49,784 nt of DNA from an uncultured bacterium (GCA_947175015.1 CAMWLE010000014.1:1-49784), one strand, 5' to 3'. Shown: positions 24,924-34,341, counted from the stretch's first letter. The notes: generated by a model not told the origin, from the sequence alone. A program made the numbers and translations.

Positions 24924-25610
24924 ATGATTGTGAAGAAAAATGCACAAAAGGAGTATATTGTCATCGGGATGGGCAGGTTTGGCAGCAGCATGGCCAGGCA
25001 GTTGGAGGCAAACGGGTGTAAAGTGCTTGCCATTGACCGTAATGAGAAAAGGGTGAACCAGATTGCTGAGTATGTGACTTTGGCTATGTGCGTGGATGTG
25101 ACAAATGAGGATGCGTTGAGAGAATTGGGCGGCAGAAATTTTGACGGGGCGGTGATTTCTATCGGACATAGTCTGGAAGCGTCGGTGCTGGCTGCAATCT
25201 GGGCTAAGGAACAGGGCATTGGGCAGATTATTGCAAAAGCCTATGATGATATGCAGGGTAAGATTTTGACCAAAGTGGGTGCGGACAAAATCGTCTATCC
25301 CGAGCGTGAAATGGGTGTCCATTTAGCAAATGATTTGGCGTTTAACAATCTGTTTGATGCCATTGAACTGACTTCGGAATATTCTATTACTGATGTATCG
25401 GCGCTGGACAGTTGGACGGGGAAAAATCTGAAGGAATTGAAATTGCGTGAAAAATATGGCGTAAACGTGATTGCTATTAAGCGGGGCGGGGTGTTGCTTG
25501 TCAATCCTCCGGCAGATGATCCTACGAAAAAGGGGGATATTTTCGTGATATTAGGGTTAAACGGTACATTGAAAAAAATCGCAAATGCTTATCATTCCGG
25601 GAAGAAATGA
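24924..25610 (+). CDS. ktrA: Potassium uptake regulatory subunit KtrA (RCK domains)
   Basis: The 228-residue cytoplasmic protein has an RCK-N Rossmann fold beginning KEYIVIGMGRFGSSMARQLE, with the GxGxxG nucleotide-binding loop and the acidic residue in VLAIDRNEKRV, followed by AVISIGHSLEASVLAA, VYPEREMGVHLAND and an RCK-C domain (about 140-225). It forms the octameric ring that gates KtrB in response to ATP/ADP. I start at 24924 (MIVKKNAQ) because GGAAAGG lies 7 bases upstream; the neighbouring ATG at 24918 is too close to that site. The length equals that of known KtrA proteins. The ktrB gene lies just upstream. Confidence 0.92.
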   Translation: MIVKKNAQKEYIVIGMGRFGSSMARQLEANGCKVLAIDRNEKRVNQIAEYVTLAMCVDVTNEDALRELGGRNFDGAVISIGHSLEASVLAAIWAKEQGIGQIIAKAYDDMQGKILTKVGADKIVYPEREMGVHLANDLAFNNLFDAIELTSEYSITDVSALDSWTGKNLKELKLREKYGVNVIAIKRGGVLLVNPPADDPTKKGDIFVILGLNGTLKKIANAYHSGKK

Positions 25611-25731
25611 CCAGTTGCTGTTACATAATATTCCAAATGAAAAACATAAAGGTGAGTTTTATAGATGGTATTGTCGGCAGAAACGGAAAGATATACTTTT
25701 TCGAGGATTATTTCGCATGGAGAAATTTTTC

Positions 25732-25760
25732 TTGACAAAATCCATGGCGTATATTATATT
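25732..25760 (+). promoter_or_regulatory. Sigma-A promoter of the valS T-box leader
   Basis: A consensus TTGACA (25732-25737) and TATATT (25755-25760) are exactly 17 bases apart. Transcription would start near 25767, giving a leader of about 460 bases before valS. Confidence 0.85.
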
Positions 25761-25766
25761 AGGCAA

Positions 25767-26062
25767 TAGAAAGTAAAAGGCTATGACGAAGAGGAGTACG
25801 CATTACCCCTTAAAAGAGAGAGCAGCTGTCCTGGAATGGGCGCTGAGAGGCTGCTTGAAGGAAAGGATGCGGAAGGTAGCTTCCAAGCCGGGAGCCTGAA
25901 AGGAGCAGTAAGTAAGGTTCCACGTGTTATCTACGTTAGAGGATAGGACTTTGACAGAAGTCGCTGAGGCAGACAGGATGAAAATATGTCCTTCTGTGAA
26001 CAAAGGTGGTACCGCGTTGATGACGCCCTTTGCTGACGAGAGTTGGCAGAGGGCGATTTTGG
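25767..26062 (+). promoter_or_regulatory. T-box riboswitch of valS
   Basis: The leader contains the diagnostic T-box sequence AAGGTGGTACCGCG (26003-26016), which pairs with the acceptor end of uncharged tRNA. Upstream is a long Stem I with an AGAGAG GA-motif-like segment (near 25817) and an AGTA-type box. The 3' side of Stem I around 25921-25935 (CACGTGTTATC) holds candidate valine specifier codons (GTG, GTT); I cannot fix which without folding. The terminator is CGCCCTTTGC (26024-26033) with GCAGAGGGCG (about 26045-26055) and a TTTT run. Uncharged tRNA-Val would stabilise the antiterminator and allow valS expression. Confidence 0.92.
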
Positions 26063-26124
26063 TGTGGAGAGAAATGTTAAGTCAACAGGAATACTGAACG
26101 GAAGCGTTCCTCCGAACTTGCACC

Positions 26125-26156
26125 AGTTCATGAATTGTCTGTGCCGCCTTTGGCGG
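26125..26156 (+). repeat. Dispersed element copy in the valS leader
   Basis: GTTCATGAATTGTCTGTGCC is followed by a small hairpin GCCGCC-TTT-GGCGGC. It lies between the T-box terminator and valS, so it is in the 5' untranslated region of full-length transcripts. Confidence 0.55.
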
Positions 26157-26225
26157 CATGAGAATGTGGAAGACAGTTTTAAAAGCGATGAATGTTGGTC
26201 AGTGTAAACAGAGAAAGGAGCAAAT

Positions 26226-28967
26226 ATGAGTAAAGAATTAGCTAAGACTTATGATCCCGCGGGAATCGAGGACAGATTGTACGAAAAATGGCTGAAAAAT
26301 AAGTATTTTCACGCAGAGGTGGATCACGACAAAACACCTTTTACCATTGTGATTCCGCCTCCAAATATCACGGGACAACTGCATATGGGACATGCGTTGG
26401 ATAATACCATGCAGGATATTCTGATTCGTTTTAAGCGGATGCAGGGTTACAATGCCCTGTGGCAGCCGGGGACAGATCATGCCTCTATTGCAACGGAGGT
26501 TAAGATTATTGAAAAGCTGAAAGAAGAAGGCATTGACAAAAATGACCTGGGACGGGAGAAATTTTTAGAGCGTGCATGGGATTGGAAAAAGGAGTATGGC
26601 GGGCGCATTGTATCTCAGCTAAAGAAAATGGGGTCTTCCTGCGATTGGGACAGGGAACGTTTTACCATGGATGAGGGCTGCAATCAGGCAGTCACGGAAG
26701 TATTTGTCAAGATGCATGAGAAAGGGTATATTTACAAAGGTGCCCGAATGATTAACTGGTGTCCTGTATGTAATACCTCCATTTCCGATGCGGAGGTGGA
26801 ATATCAGGAACAGGCAGGGCATCTCTGGCATATCAAATACCCTGTGATGAACGATGACGGCACACCCAGCAATACGGAGTTTTTGACCTTTGCAACCACT
26901 CGGCCTGAAACGATGCTAGGGGATACTGCGGTGGCAATCCATCCGGAAGATGAGCGTTATGCCCATCTGGCAGGTAAAAGCGTGTTGCTGCCCATTGTAA
27001 ACAGGGTGATTCCCGTTGTGACGGATACCTATGTGGACAGGGAATTTGGTACAGGTGTGGTGAAAATTACCCCGGCCCATGACCCTAATGACTTTGAGGT
27101 GGGTAAACGTCATAATCTTCCTGTGATTAATGTCATGAATGATGATGCGACCATCAATGAAAATGGCGGAAAATATCAGGGAATGGGACGATATGAAGCG
27201 AGAAAGGCCATTGTGGAGGAATTGGAGGGCCTGGGACTTTTGGTGAAAATTGAGGAATATTCTCATAATGTAGGTACCCATGATCGCTGCAAGACTACCA
27301 TTGAGCCTCTTGTGAAAGAACAGTGGTTTGTGAAAATGGATGAGTTGATCAAGCCGGCGGTAGAGGCAGTGAAGAGCGGCAGTATCAGGCTGGTTCCGGA
27401 GCGGATGGAGAAGATTTATTACAATTGGACAGACAATATCAGAGATTGGTGTATCAGCCGTCAGCTCTGGTGGGGACATAGAATTCCGGCTTATTATTGT
27501 GACGAATGTAAGGAAGTTGTAGTTGCCGGGGAAATGCCGAAAATTTGTCCGAAATGCGGCTGTACGCATTTCACCCAGGACCCGGATACTTTGGACACAT
27601 GGTTTTCCTCCGCACTCTGGCCTTTTGAGACACTGGGCTGGCCGGAACAGACAGAAGATTTGAACTATTTTTATCCGACGGATGTGCTTGTGACAGGATA
27701 TGATATTATTTTCTTCTGGGTAATCAGAATGATTTTCTCCGGTTATGAGCATATGGGGGAGAAGCCCTTCCATACGGTGTTGTTCCATGGTCTGGTACGA
27801 GACGGTCAGGGGCGCAAAATGTCCAAGTCTCTTGGCAATGGTATTGATCCGTTGGAGATTATTGAGAAATACGGCGCCGATGCACTGCGGTTGACACTGA
27901 TTACCGGCAATGCACCCGGAAATGATATGAGATTCTATTATGAGCGTGTGGAAAACAGCCGTAATTTTGCCAACAAAGTGTGGAATGCTTCCCGTTTTAT
28001 TATGATGAATATGGAACAGGGGAAGTCTGTGGAAGGAGAAAAGGCCATAGAAATAACAGAACCTGCTGTTTCGGATTTACAACCTGTGGACAAGTGGATT
28101 CTTTCCAGGCTGAATACCCTGGTAAGAGATGTGACCGACAATATGGAAAGCTTTGAACTGGGCATTGCGGTACAAAAGGTTTATGACTTTATCTGGGATG
28201 AGTTCTGTGATTGGTATATTGAGATGGTAAAACCTCGTCTGTATGATGCAAAAGGAACGGAAGCTGTCTCCGATGAAGAAAAGGCAAAGGAAATGAAAGG
28301 TGCCGTCGGTGCCGCCAGCCGGAATGCGGCACTATGGACGCTGAAAACGGTCTTGATTGATGCGTTAAAATTGCTTCATCCCTATATGCCATTTATCACG
28401 GAGGAAATTTTCTGCACGCTGCAAAGTAAGGAAGAATCCATTATGATCAGCAAATGGCCTGTGTTCACGGAAGAACGCTGCTTTGCTAAGGAAGAGAGGG
28501 ATATTGAGACCATTAAGGAGGCAGTCCGCGGCATTCGGAATGTGCGCAGCGAGATGAATGTGGCGCCTGGGCGCAAAACGGGTGTATATGTGGTCAGCGA
28601 GAATGAAGGAATTCGGAACACCTTCACAGAAGGCAAGTTGTTTTTCGCTTCTCTTGCCAAGGCAAGTGAGGTGTCCATACAGGGGGATAAGTCCGGCATT
28701 GCACAGGACGCTGTCTCTGTGGTAATCCCTGGCGCTACATTGTATATTCCCTTTACAGAACTGGTGGATATTGCCCAGGAAATCGAACGTTTGCAAAAAG
28801 AACAGACACGGTTGGAGGGAGAGCTTGCGAGAGTGAACGGTATGTTGTCAAATGAGAGGTTCCTGTCCAAGGCACCGGAGGAAAAAGTTGCGGCTGAGCG
28901 GGAGAAGCTTGCAAAGTATACACAAATGATGGAACAGGTGATCCAGAGGTTGGGACAATTGCAGTGA
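26226..28967 (+). CDS. valS: Valyl-tRNA synthetase
   Basis: The 913-residue class I enzyme charges tRNA-Val with valine. The HIGH-type motif is in [14 protein letters not shown] (about residues 43-56), an editing (CP1) domain contains [13 protein letters not shown], a zinc-ribbon-like pair of CxxC motifs is in YYCDECKEV and ICPKCGC (about 423-447), the KMSKS signature is near residue 531 ([10 protein letters not shown]), the anticodon-binding domain follows, and a C-terminal coiled coil ([18 protein letters not shown]) is typical for bacterial ValRS. GAAAGGAG precedes the ATG. Expression is under the upstream T-box. Confidence 0.98.
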   Translation: MSKELAKTYDPAGIEDRLYEKWLKNKYFHAEVDHDKTPFTIVIPPPNITGQLHMGHALDNTMQDILIRFKRMQGYNALWQPGTDHASIATEVKIIEKLKEEGIDKNDLGREKFLERAWDWKKEYGGRIVSQLKKMGSSCDWDRERFTMDEGCNQAVTEVFVKMHEKGYIYKGARMINWCPVCNTSISDAEVEYQEQAGHLWHIKYPVMNDDGTPSNTEFLTFATTRPETMLGDTAVAIHPEDERYAHLAGKSVLLPIVNRVIPVVTDTYVDREFGTGVVKITPAHDPNDFEVGKRHNLPVINVMNDDATINENGGKYQGMGRYEARKAIVEELEGLGLLVKIEEYSHNVGTHDRCKTTIEPLVKEQWFVKMDELIKPAVEAVKSGSIRLVPERMEKIYYNWTDNIRDWCISRQLWWGHRIPAYYCDECKEVVVAGEMPKICPKCGCTHFTQDPDTLDTWFSSALWPFETLGWPEQTEDLNYFYPTDVLVTGYDIIFFWVIRMIFSGYEHMGEKPFHTVLFHGLVRDGQGRKMSKSLGNGIDPLEIIEKYGADALRLTLITGNAPGNDMRFYYERVENSRNFANKVWNASRFIMMNMEQGKSVEGEKAIEITEPAVSDLQPVDKWILSRLNTLVRDVTDNMESFELGIAVQKVYDFIWDEFCDWYIEMVKPRLYDAKGTEAVSDEEKAKEMKGAVGAASRNAALWTLKTVLIDALKLLHPYMPFITEEIFCTLQSKEESIMISKWPVFTEERCFAKEERDIETIKEAVRGIRNVRSEMNVAPGRKTGVYVVSENEGIRNTFTEGKLFFASLAKASEVSIQGDKSGIAQDAVSVVIPGATLYIPFTELVDIAQEIERLQKEQTRLEGELARVNGMLSNERFLSKAPEEKVAAEREKLAKYTQMMEQVIQRLGQLQ

Positions 28968-29142
28968 TTTGATAGTTTGTCAGGTCTGCGGAATCATACT
29001 GTCTGCAAAATACACAGTGCAACTGTGGTTTTGCAGGCAGTAGAGGAAGCTGCCGTCAACGGCAGCAGTGCTTTTTGATTGTCAGTGCCCTTGCAAGAGG
29101 CACTGACAATTGATGAAATGCCATAGCCTGAGAAAATGAAGT
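28968..29142 (+). other. Hairpin-rich region after valS
   Basis: Three stem-loops follow one another: ACTGTCTGCAAAA with TTTTGCAGGCAGT (about 28998-29042); GCTGCCG-TCAA-CGGCAGC (29049-29066) with a T-run at 29072-29076, the likely valS terminator; and ATTGTCAGTGCC with GGCACTGACAAT (about 29078-29110), which is the minus-strand copy of the dispersed element. Confidence 0.65.
29077..29120 (-). repeat. Dispersed element copy, inverted, with perfect 12-bp stem
   Basis: Read on the minus strand it runs TTTCATCAATTGTCAGTGCC, then CTCTTGCAAGG, then GCACTGACAATC. The palindromic form here suggests the other copies are decayed or half versions of the same hairpin. Confidence 0.6.
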
Positions 29143-30159
29143 TTAGCTATTGCAAGCATTGTGATTGTCCCAATAGTGGGTTACTTTGGCTCTCGCGTCT
29201 TTTTCTTTCAAGCCGAGTTTTTCCATAAGATTTTTTAAAGCGGAATCGCGTGACATCCCTGCAATGCGATAGCTTTCTATTAATAAGGAGATGGTTGTTT
29301 CAGCCTTTTGCTCCGCCATTTCAGCCTTTTGCTCCGCCATTTCAGCCTTTTGTTCTGCCATTCTGGCCTTTTGTTCTGCTATTTCTGCTCTTTGTCTTTG
29401 CTCTTCTGTATTTCTGCGTTCTGCCTGGATATCCAGTTTTTCCATATTTTCAAATAATTCAGCCACTTTCTTTTCCCTCACTTTATCCGTCAGATGTTCT
29501 GCCTCTGAGACAGGGACATTTACTTTCAGCAGAAAAGCCAGTAAGATATCGGCAATGATTGCCACAAGGTGTTCTGGAGAATCTTTGACAATTGCTTCGA
29601 TATCCTTGGCGGGAAGCATCCGAAATGCTTCAATATCTTCTTTGGTCTGCACTTTGTTGATCATCAGAACAAGCGATATCTCGTCCTTCTTTGCCATCAG
29701 TTCTTTGTTGCTGTAGTTTTTCAGCGGAACCAGATAGTATTTGAAATCCGGCAGGTATTCAAGGAAATCCTGGCCGTTTGTGATTCTGTCTGCAAAGTTC
29801 TGCGGTACTGTCCACTCTTCTTTTCCTTCATAGTATACAATGGGCAGCACAGGAGGATACTTAAAATCCGCCTGTTTAGAGATGCCCTTGTGGAGCTTTT
29901 CCGCTTCCTTTTCATAGGCATCCCAGATTAGTAACATATATCGGAATATCTGCATAGATACATTATAATCGATCTGGGTTTTATGTTCAATCAGTGATAT
30001 CAGGAAAAAAGGCTGTTTTCCCTGTCGTAGAAATTTTTTCCGGAGCCTGCTCCTTAAAATAGTAAATGGTAAGTGTTCCTGGGCAAAACGCCCGAAAAAG
30101 TAATCTCTCGATGAAACAAGAATGAAAGAATTGTTTGAAGTGAAATAAGTATAACATTT
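29143..30159 (-). pseudogene. N-terminally truncated Rpn/YhgA-like (transposase_31-type) nuclease gene
   Basis: The open frame runs from a stop at 30160-30162 to 29143 but offers no credible start with a ribosome site; the first ATG is at 29955, deep inside the conserved region. Reading through from above gives SSRDYFFGRFAQEHLPF, then FFLISLIEHKTQIDYNV, then MQIFRYMLLIWDAYE and FKYPPVLPIVYYEG, the central signature of PD-(D/E)XK Rpn/YhgA-like proteins associated with recombination. The N-terminal domain is missing or replaced. Near the C-terminus are heptads of the AEMAEQK type, encoded by 21-bp repeats, followed by the usual helical tail (SRDSALKNLMEKLGL). I judge it a remnant; an unusual start codon cannot be excluded. 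Confidence 0.75.
29300..29383 (-). repeat. Four 21-bp tandem repeats in the Rpn-like remnant
   Basis: Units at 29300-29320, 29321-29341, 29342-29362 and 29363-29383. The first two are identical on the + strand (TCAGCCTTTTGCTCCGCCATT without its last base exceeding one unit). They encode a heptad coiled-coil repeat. Confidence 0.9.
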
Positions 30160-30293
30160 TTATGATTCAGATGCAATAAGCAATTTTGGATGTTGAACCA
30201 TTTTTCAATAGTGCAAACTGGACATTGATAATATTGAATTGTTACAGTTTTTTCAGATTTCCTTGATAATGTTTTGCGGTCTGAGGAAAAAGA

Positions 30294-30302
30294 TGCTATA
30301 AT
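30294..30302 (+). promoter_or_regulatory. Extended -10 promoter upstream of the NUDIX gene
   Basis: TGCTATAAT, a perfect extended -10, lies about 45 bases before the ATG at 30347. The -35 region is poor. The preceding stretch from 30160 holds nothing else I can support. Confidence 0.5.
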
Positions 30303-30346
30303 AGGCTATTATAATACGGAAGTGAAAAAGGAGAACCGGGCAGAAA

Positions 30347-30754
30347 ATGTCAACACTTAAAACTACAATATGGAAAACAGGTACTTTGCAGAACTACAAG
30401 TACGTGGTGATATGTTCAAAATATGGAGACAAATTATTATTAAGCCGACATAAGGAACGTGCTACCTGGGAAACGCAGGGAGGTCATGTAGAGGTGGGGG
30501 AAGCACCATTGGAAGCCGCGAAGCGGGAATTGTATGAAGAGTCCGGAGCGGTGGATTTTACCATAGAACCTTTGTGTGATTATGAATTCGGAGGGGCAAA
30601 CGGTATGGCTTTTTCTGCGGATATCCATAAGTTTGGTTCGATTCCGCCGGAAAGTGAGATGGCAGAGGTGAGAGAATTTGAGGAATTGCCGGAAAATCTT
30701 ACCTATCCCGCAATTACACCTGTACTGTTTGCACTGATGAAAATACACCATTAA
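30347..30754 (+). CDS. NUDIX hydrolase
   Basis: The 135-residue protein carries a perfect Nudix box (Gx5Ex7REUxEExGU) at about residues 45-67: GHVEVGEAPLEAAKRELYEE followed by SGA. It hydrolyses a nucleoside diphosphate linked to another group, using Mg2+ bound by the REUxEE glutamates. The N-terminal strand VVICSKYGDKLLLSRH and WETQGG fit the MutT/8-oxo-dGTPase-like shape, but the substrate cannot be read. GAAAAAGGAG lies upstream of the ATG. Confidence 0.93.
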   Translation: MSTLKTTIWKTGTLQNYKYVVICSKYGDKLLLSRHKERATWETQGGHVEVGEAPLEAAKRELYEESGAVDFTIEPLCDYEFGGANGMAFSADIHKFGSIPPESEMAEVREFEELPENLTYPAITPVLFALMKIHH

Positions 30755-30833
30755 AATGATTCGGTAGTGTCAAATGAATTAGGAAAAGCGAAAGTTGAAA
30801 AAACGAAAGCAAAAAACGGGTTATAGCAGCATC

Positions 30834-30952
30834 TGGTCGGCATACAGACAAATCTTTGGCAGCGAAGCGGACGAACATTTGTCTGCGATTGCTTGATGTC
30901 GGAAGGATGGATGTGGAATTGGAATAAATACGTAACTGGAATAGAGGCATAT
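30834..30952 (+). repeat. folC upstream region with AACTGGAATA element
   Basis: CAGACAAAT (about 30845) and ATTTGTCTG (about 30878) form an inverted repeat. It is followed by GGAATTGGAATAAATACG and then AACTGGAATAGAGG, where AGAGG is the ribosome site of folC. The second motif matches the sequence before the alpha-galactosidase start (AACTGGAATAGGAG), and the first resembles the loop of the hairpin repeats at 13228 and 49672. Confidence 0.55.
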
Positions 30953-32287
30953 ATGAAAAAGGAAAAACAGGTCATAACTACTTTTGAAGAGGCAGAAGAT
31001 TATTTGAATGAAACGCCCCGGTTTACTGTTAAAAATAATCCGGAGGCAACGAAAGCATTCCTGCATCGGCTTGGCGATCCCGACAGAGCAATGCGTATTA
31101 TTCATGTGGCAGGCACAAACGGAAAAGGTTCTGTTTGTGCTTATTTGCGCAGTATTCTGGAAGCGGCGGGATATAGAGCGGCTATGTTTACTTCACCTCA
31201 TCTGGTGGATATGCGGGAGCGCTTTGTGGTGGAAGGAGAAATGATTTCCAGGGAAGCGTTCCTTCGGATCTTTTTACATATTTATGAACTGTTGGACTGG
31301 GACGCATTGGAGGCAGGAAATGAAATAGCATATCATCCCACTTATTTTGAGTACCTCTTTTTTATTGCCATGGTATACTTTGCGGAGCGTAAGCCGGATT
31401 TCTGCATATTGGAAACAGGATTGGGCGGCAGGCTGGATGCTACAAATGCAGTTTCCGGGAAGGACATCTCCATTATTACGCACATTAGTCTTGACCATGT
31501 GGAATATCTGGGGGATACCGTGGAGAAGATTGCATATGAGAAGGCAGGTATTATGCAGGCAGGAGTACCGGCTGTATGTTGGGAATCCAGTCCGGAAATT
31601 ACGGCTGTTTTTCGGGAGCAGGCCCGGTTGTTGGGGCTGCCCTGTCGATTTGTGTCGGAAAAAGACTATTCTTTTTTAAATTTTAATAGAAAAACCATTG
31701 ATTTTTACCTGCGTACTGAGTATTATAGATGTGTCAGTCTTTCTTTGCATACGATTGCGGCATATCAGATGGAAAATTGTGCGCTTGCAGTTCGTGCCAT
31801 TGAGGTACTTGACGGCGGGAAGACCATTGGGTTAGAACATATCAGGAAAGGTGTGTCGGATTGTTTCTGGCCGGGGCGCATGGAGGAAGTACTTTCTGAT
31901 GTCTATGTGGATGGAGCCCATAATGAGGATGGGCTCAGGGCTTTTCTGGAAGCGGTGGCTTCTGATGGGCATGTGGGCAGGAGGAGTTTGCTGTTTGGCG
32001 TGGTAAAGGAGAAAGATTATGAGCGTATGGCGGAAGAGCTGGTGAGGGCGCATCTGTTTGACAGAATTGCTTTGACTCATATGCAGACCGGCCGCGCGGT
32101 TTCAGTGGAAAAGTTAAAAAGTCTGTTTGAGAAATATCCCGAGTGTGTATTTGAAATATATGATAATGTGGCTTCCGCTTTCCGGGGACTGCTGCAGAGC
32201 AGAGAAAACCGGGAACGCATTTATGCGGCGGGAAGCCTGTATTTGGTTGGCGAAATAAAGGAGCTGCTTGATCATGATAAATTTTGA
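30953..32287 (+). CDS. folC: Folylpolyglutamate synthase / dihydrofolate synthase
   Basis: The 444-residue protein adds glutamates to folates (and may join glutamate to dihydropteroate). It has the Mur-ligase-like ATP-binding loop HVAGTNGKGSVCAYL near residue 46, TSPHLVDMRERF (folate-binding loop), LETGLGGRLDATNA near 155, the HISLDHVEYLGDT segment with KAGIM near 180-200, and DGAHNEDGLRAF near 320, all in family order. I start at 30953 because AGAGG lies five bases upstream; an earlier in-frame start at 30893 is poorly supported. The stop overlaps the start of the next small gene by 14 bases, which suggests translational coupling. Confidence 0.95.
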   Translation: MKKEKQVITTFEEAEDYLNETPRFTVKNNPEATKAFLHRLGDPDRAMRIIHVAGTNGKGSVCAYLRSILEAAGYRAAMFTSPHLVDMRERFVVEGEMISREAFLRIFLHIYELLDWDALEAGNEIAYHPTYFEYLFFIAMVYFAERKPDFCILETGLGGRLDATNAVSGKDISIITHISLDHVEYLGDTVEKIAYEKAGIMQAGVPAVCWESSPEITAVFREQARLLGLPCRFVSEKDYSFLNFNRKTIDFYLRTEYYRCVSLSLHTIAAYQMENCALAVRAIEVLDGGKTIGLEHIRKGVSDCFWPGRMEEVLSDVYVDGAHNEDGLRAFLEAVASDGHVGRRSLLFGVVKEKDYERMAEELVRAHLFDRIALTHMQTGRAVSVEKLKSLFEKYPECVFEIYDNVASAFRGLLQSRENRERIYAAGSLYLVGEIKELLDHDKF

Positions 32288-32429
32288 GGAAGAACTGAAG
32301 AAATTTTTCCCCAGTCTGGAAGTAGAAAATGCTGAGGAGGCTATTTACAATCAGGATTTGACGGATATGGCTGATATGCTGATAAAAACATTGATGAACT
32401 CCCAAGAGAAATCGGAAGAGGTGCAATAA
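32274..32429 (+). CDS. Small 51-residue acidic protein between folC and the TPR gene
   Basis: The product begins MINFEEELKKFFPSLEVEN and ends NSQEKSEEVQ. Support comes from AAGGAG about ten bases upstream, the 14-base overlap with the folC end, and the TAATG overlap with the next gene, all typical of coupled translation. It is rich in Glu and Leu, probably helical and soluble. I recognise no family. The tight overlap on both sides argues that it is real. Confidence 0.72.
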   Translation: MINFEEELKKFFPSLEVENAEEAIYNQDLTDMADMLIKTLMNSQEKSEEVQ

Positions 32430-33838
32430 TGTTTTGTTATAATTGTGGACGCGCTTTATCGGAGCATGATTTTTGTACTGCCTGTGGGGCAGATGTTCGT
32501 TTATATAAGAAGATTATTCATGTATCTAACATGTATTATAATGAGGGTCTGGAAAAGGCCAGTGTACGGGATTTGACCGGAGCGGCGGAAAGCCTGCGTC
32601 AAAGTTTGAAATTCAATAAGAGCAATATTGAAGCCCGCAATCTGTTGGGGTTGGTATATTTTGAGGTGGGAGATGCCATGGCTGCGCTCAGCCAGTGGGT
32701 TCTCAGCAAAAATATGCAGCCAGAGAAGAATATTGCTGATGACTATATAAATAAACTGCAATCCAATGTGGGGCGGCTGGCTACCATTAACCAGAGCATA
32801 AAAAAATATAATCAGGCTTTGGTGTATTGTCATCAGGACAGCAAAGATCTGGCGGTGATACAACTGAAAAAAGTATTGTCCCTGAATCCCCGATTTGTAC
32901 GTGCACACCAGCTTCTGGCATTGCTGTATATTGACGGAGAGGATTGGGAACATGCGGAGCGGGAACTGCGCAGGTGCATGAATATTGATCGGAATAATGC
33001 CCAAACCTTGCGCTATCTTAAGGTAGTGGAAGATATGCTGACGCCGGATGAGACAGTGAAACAGCCTGCAAAGCGTAAAAAGGATGAGTCCGTCAGATAC
33101 CGAAGTGAAAATGAGATTATCATACAGCCTTTGAATGTAAAAGAACCAAAGCGCAGTGGGGTGGCGACACTGCTGAATATGGGCATCGGTATTATCATCG
33201 GTTTGGCAGTTTGTTATTTCCTGCTGGTGCCTGCGGCTCAACAGGCGGTCAGGGCTGAGGATCAGGAGAGAATTACAGCCATCAGCAATGAGTCTGATGC
33301 CAAGACTGTGCGCATTCAGGAACTGGAGGGGCAGATATCCGGTTTTGACGAGAGGATTCTGGAGCTGCAGCAGCAGATGAGAGCCCTGGAAGAGGATGAG
33401 GGGCCTCTGCCGTATTATGACAGGCTGCTGCTGGCGGCCACATCTTACATGGAGTCGGAGGATGTTCATGTTGTGGGGGCAGAGTTAGAGGCCATTACCC
33501 AGGAGGTTCCGTTGGATGAGATGTCAGAAGGATTCCGCAAGCTTTATGAACAGTTGGTTGCCAGTGTTGGTTCAACGTTGGCAGCAGAGTATTATAACCA
33601 AGGTTATAGCAGTTATCAGGCTGGAAGATATGATGAGGCAATTCCCTTGCTTGAGAAGGTGGTATTCTATGATGCTGAGCATGTAAGAGCCCTCTATACC
33701 CTTGGACGGGCATATGAGGAGAGTGGGGACAGGGAGAATGCAATTTCCTATTTTGATCAGGTGATAGAGCAATTCCCGAATACGGAATATGCCGGATATG
33801 CCCAGCCGCGCAGGAATAGCCTGGCAGCGGGGAACTAG
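32429..33838 (+). CDS. Zinc-ribbon and TPR membrane protein
   Basis: The 469-residue protein starts with a zinc ribbon (CYNCGRALSEHDFCTACG, residues 3-20). Residues about 25-200 are tetratricopeptide-like repeats (AAESLRQSLKFNKSNIEARN, AVIQLKKVLSLNPRFVRAHQ, AERELRRCMNIDRNNAQT). One transmembrane helix lies near 250-272 (MGIGIIIGLAVCYFLLVPAA), then a coiled coil, then further TPR repeats (AIPLLEKVVFYDAEHVRALY, AISYFDQVIEQFPNTEYAGY) outside the membrane. It probably serves as an assembly scaffold, with TPRs on both sides of the membrane. Its start overlaps the stop of the small gene upstream. A terminator follows at 33925. Confidence 0.85.
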   Translation: MFCYNCGRALSEHDFCTACGADVRLYKKIIHVSNMYYNEGLEKASVRDLTGAAESLRQSLKFNKSNIEARNLLGLVYFEVGDAMAALSQWVLSKNMQPEKNIADDYINKLQSNVGRLATINQSIKKYNQALVYCHQDSKDLAVIQLKKVLSLNPRFVRAHQLLALLYIDGEDWEHAERELRRCMNIDRNNAQTLRYLKVVEDMLTPDETVKQPAKRKKDESVRYRSENEIIIQPLNVKEPKRSGVATLLNMGIGIIIGLAVCYFLLVPAAQQAVRAEDQERITAISNESDAKTVRIQELEGQISGFDERILELQQQMRALEEDEGPLPYYDRLLLAATSYMESEDVHVVGAELEAITQEVPLDEMSEGFRKLYEQLVASVGSTLAAEYYNQGYSSYQAGRYDEAIPLLEKVVFYDAEHVRALYTLGRAYEESGDRENAISYFDQVIEQFPNTEYAGYAQPRRNSLAAGN

Positions 33839-33924
33839 AGAGAAAATGTTTGCAATGTAATATGGATGAAAGGTCACAGAATTTTTGCAGTGACGAGATT
33901 ACCAATAAGATGTGACTACCAAAG

Positions 33925-33954
33925 AAAAGAACCTATGGAAGAATAGGTTCTTTT
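33925..33954 (+). terminator. Terminator after the TPR gene
   Basis: AAAAGAACCTAT (33925-33936) and its exact complement (33943-33954) enclose a six-base loop, and the right arm ends in TTTT. It separates the folC-TPR operon from the sporulation operon. Confidence 0.82.
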
Positions 33955-34014
33955 CTGTTGTCAGGGAGAAATTCTGTGAAAATACGGATTAAATTTAAGT
34001 GAAAGGATGTGGTT

Positions 34015-34341
34015 ATGATGGAACAGATTACAATGGGGGATTTTCAGGTGATTGATAATTGTCTGATGATTCGTCTGCCGGAGGAGATAGATCATCATGG
34101 GGCAGGGTTTATCTGCGAAAATGCAGACAGGATTCTTATGAGAGATGAGGTGCAGAATGTGGTATTTGATTTTGAGAAGACCAGGTTCATGGATTCCTCC
34201 GGAATAGGCATTATTATGGGGCGGTATCGGAAGATAACCTGTTTTGGAGGGCGGGTCTATGCGATTCATGTGGACAAGCAGATCCAAAGGATTTTCAATG
34301 TATCCGGTTTAAATAAAATTGTGGAGGTACTGGAAGTATGA
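34015..34341 (+). CDS. spoIIAA: Anti-sigma F factor antagonist SpoIIAA
   Basis: This 108-residue STAS-domain protein frees sigma-F by binding SpoIIAB when unphosphorylated. The phosphorylation site is in FMDSSGIGIIMGRY (Ser near residue 61), and the flanking strand VVFDFEKTRFMDSS is typical. The ATG at 34015 follows GAAAGGA by seven bases; an earlier GTG at 34009 is less likely. It is the first gene of the three-gene spoIIA operon, which switches on the forespore programme after asymmetric division. Confidence 0.95.
   Translation: MMEQITMGDFQVIDNCLMIRLPEEIDHHGAGFICENADRILMRDEVQNVVFDFEKTRFMDSSGIGIIMGRYRKITCFGGRVYAIHVDKQIQRIFNVSGLNKIVEVLEV

Noticed and set aside
29250..29558. Plus-strand frame with PFAPPFQPF repeats
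   Set aside because: It is the antisense of the 21-bp coiled-coil repeats in the Rpn-like remnant.
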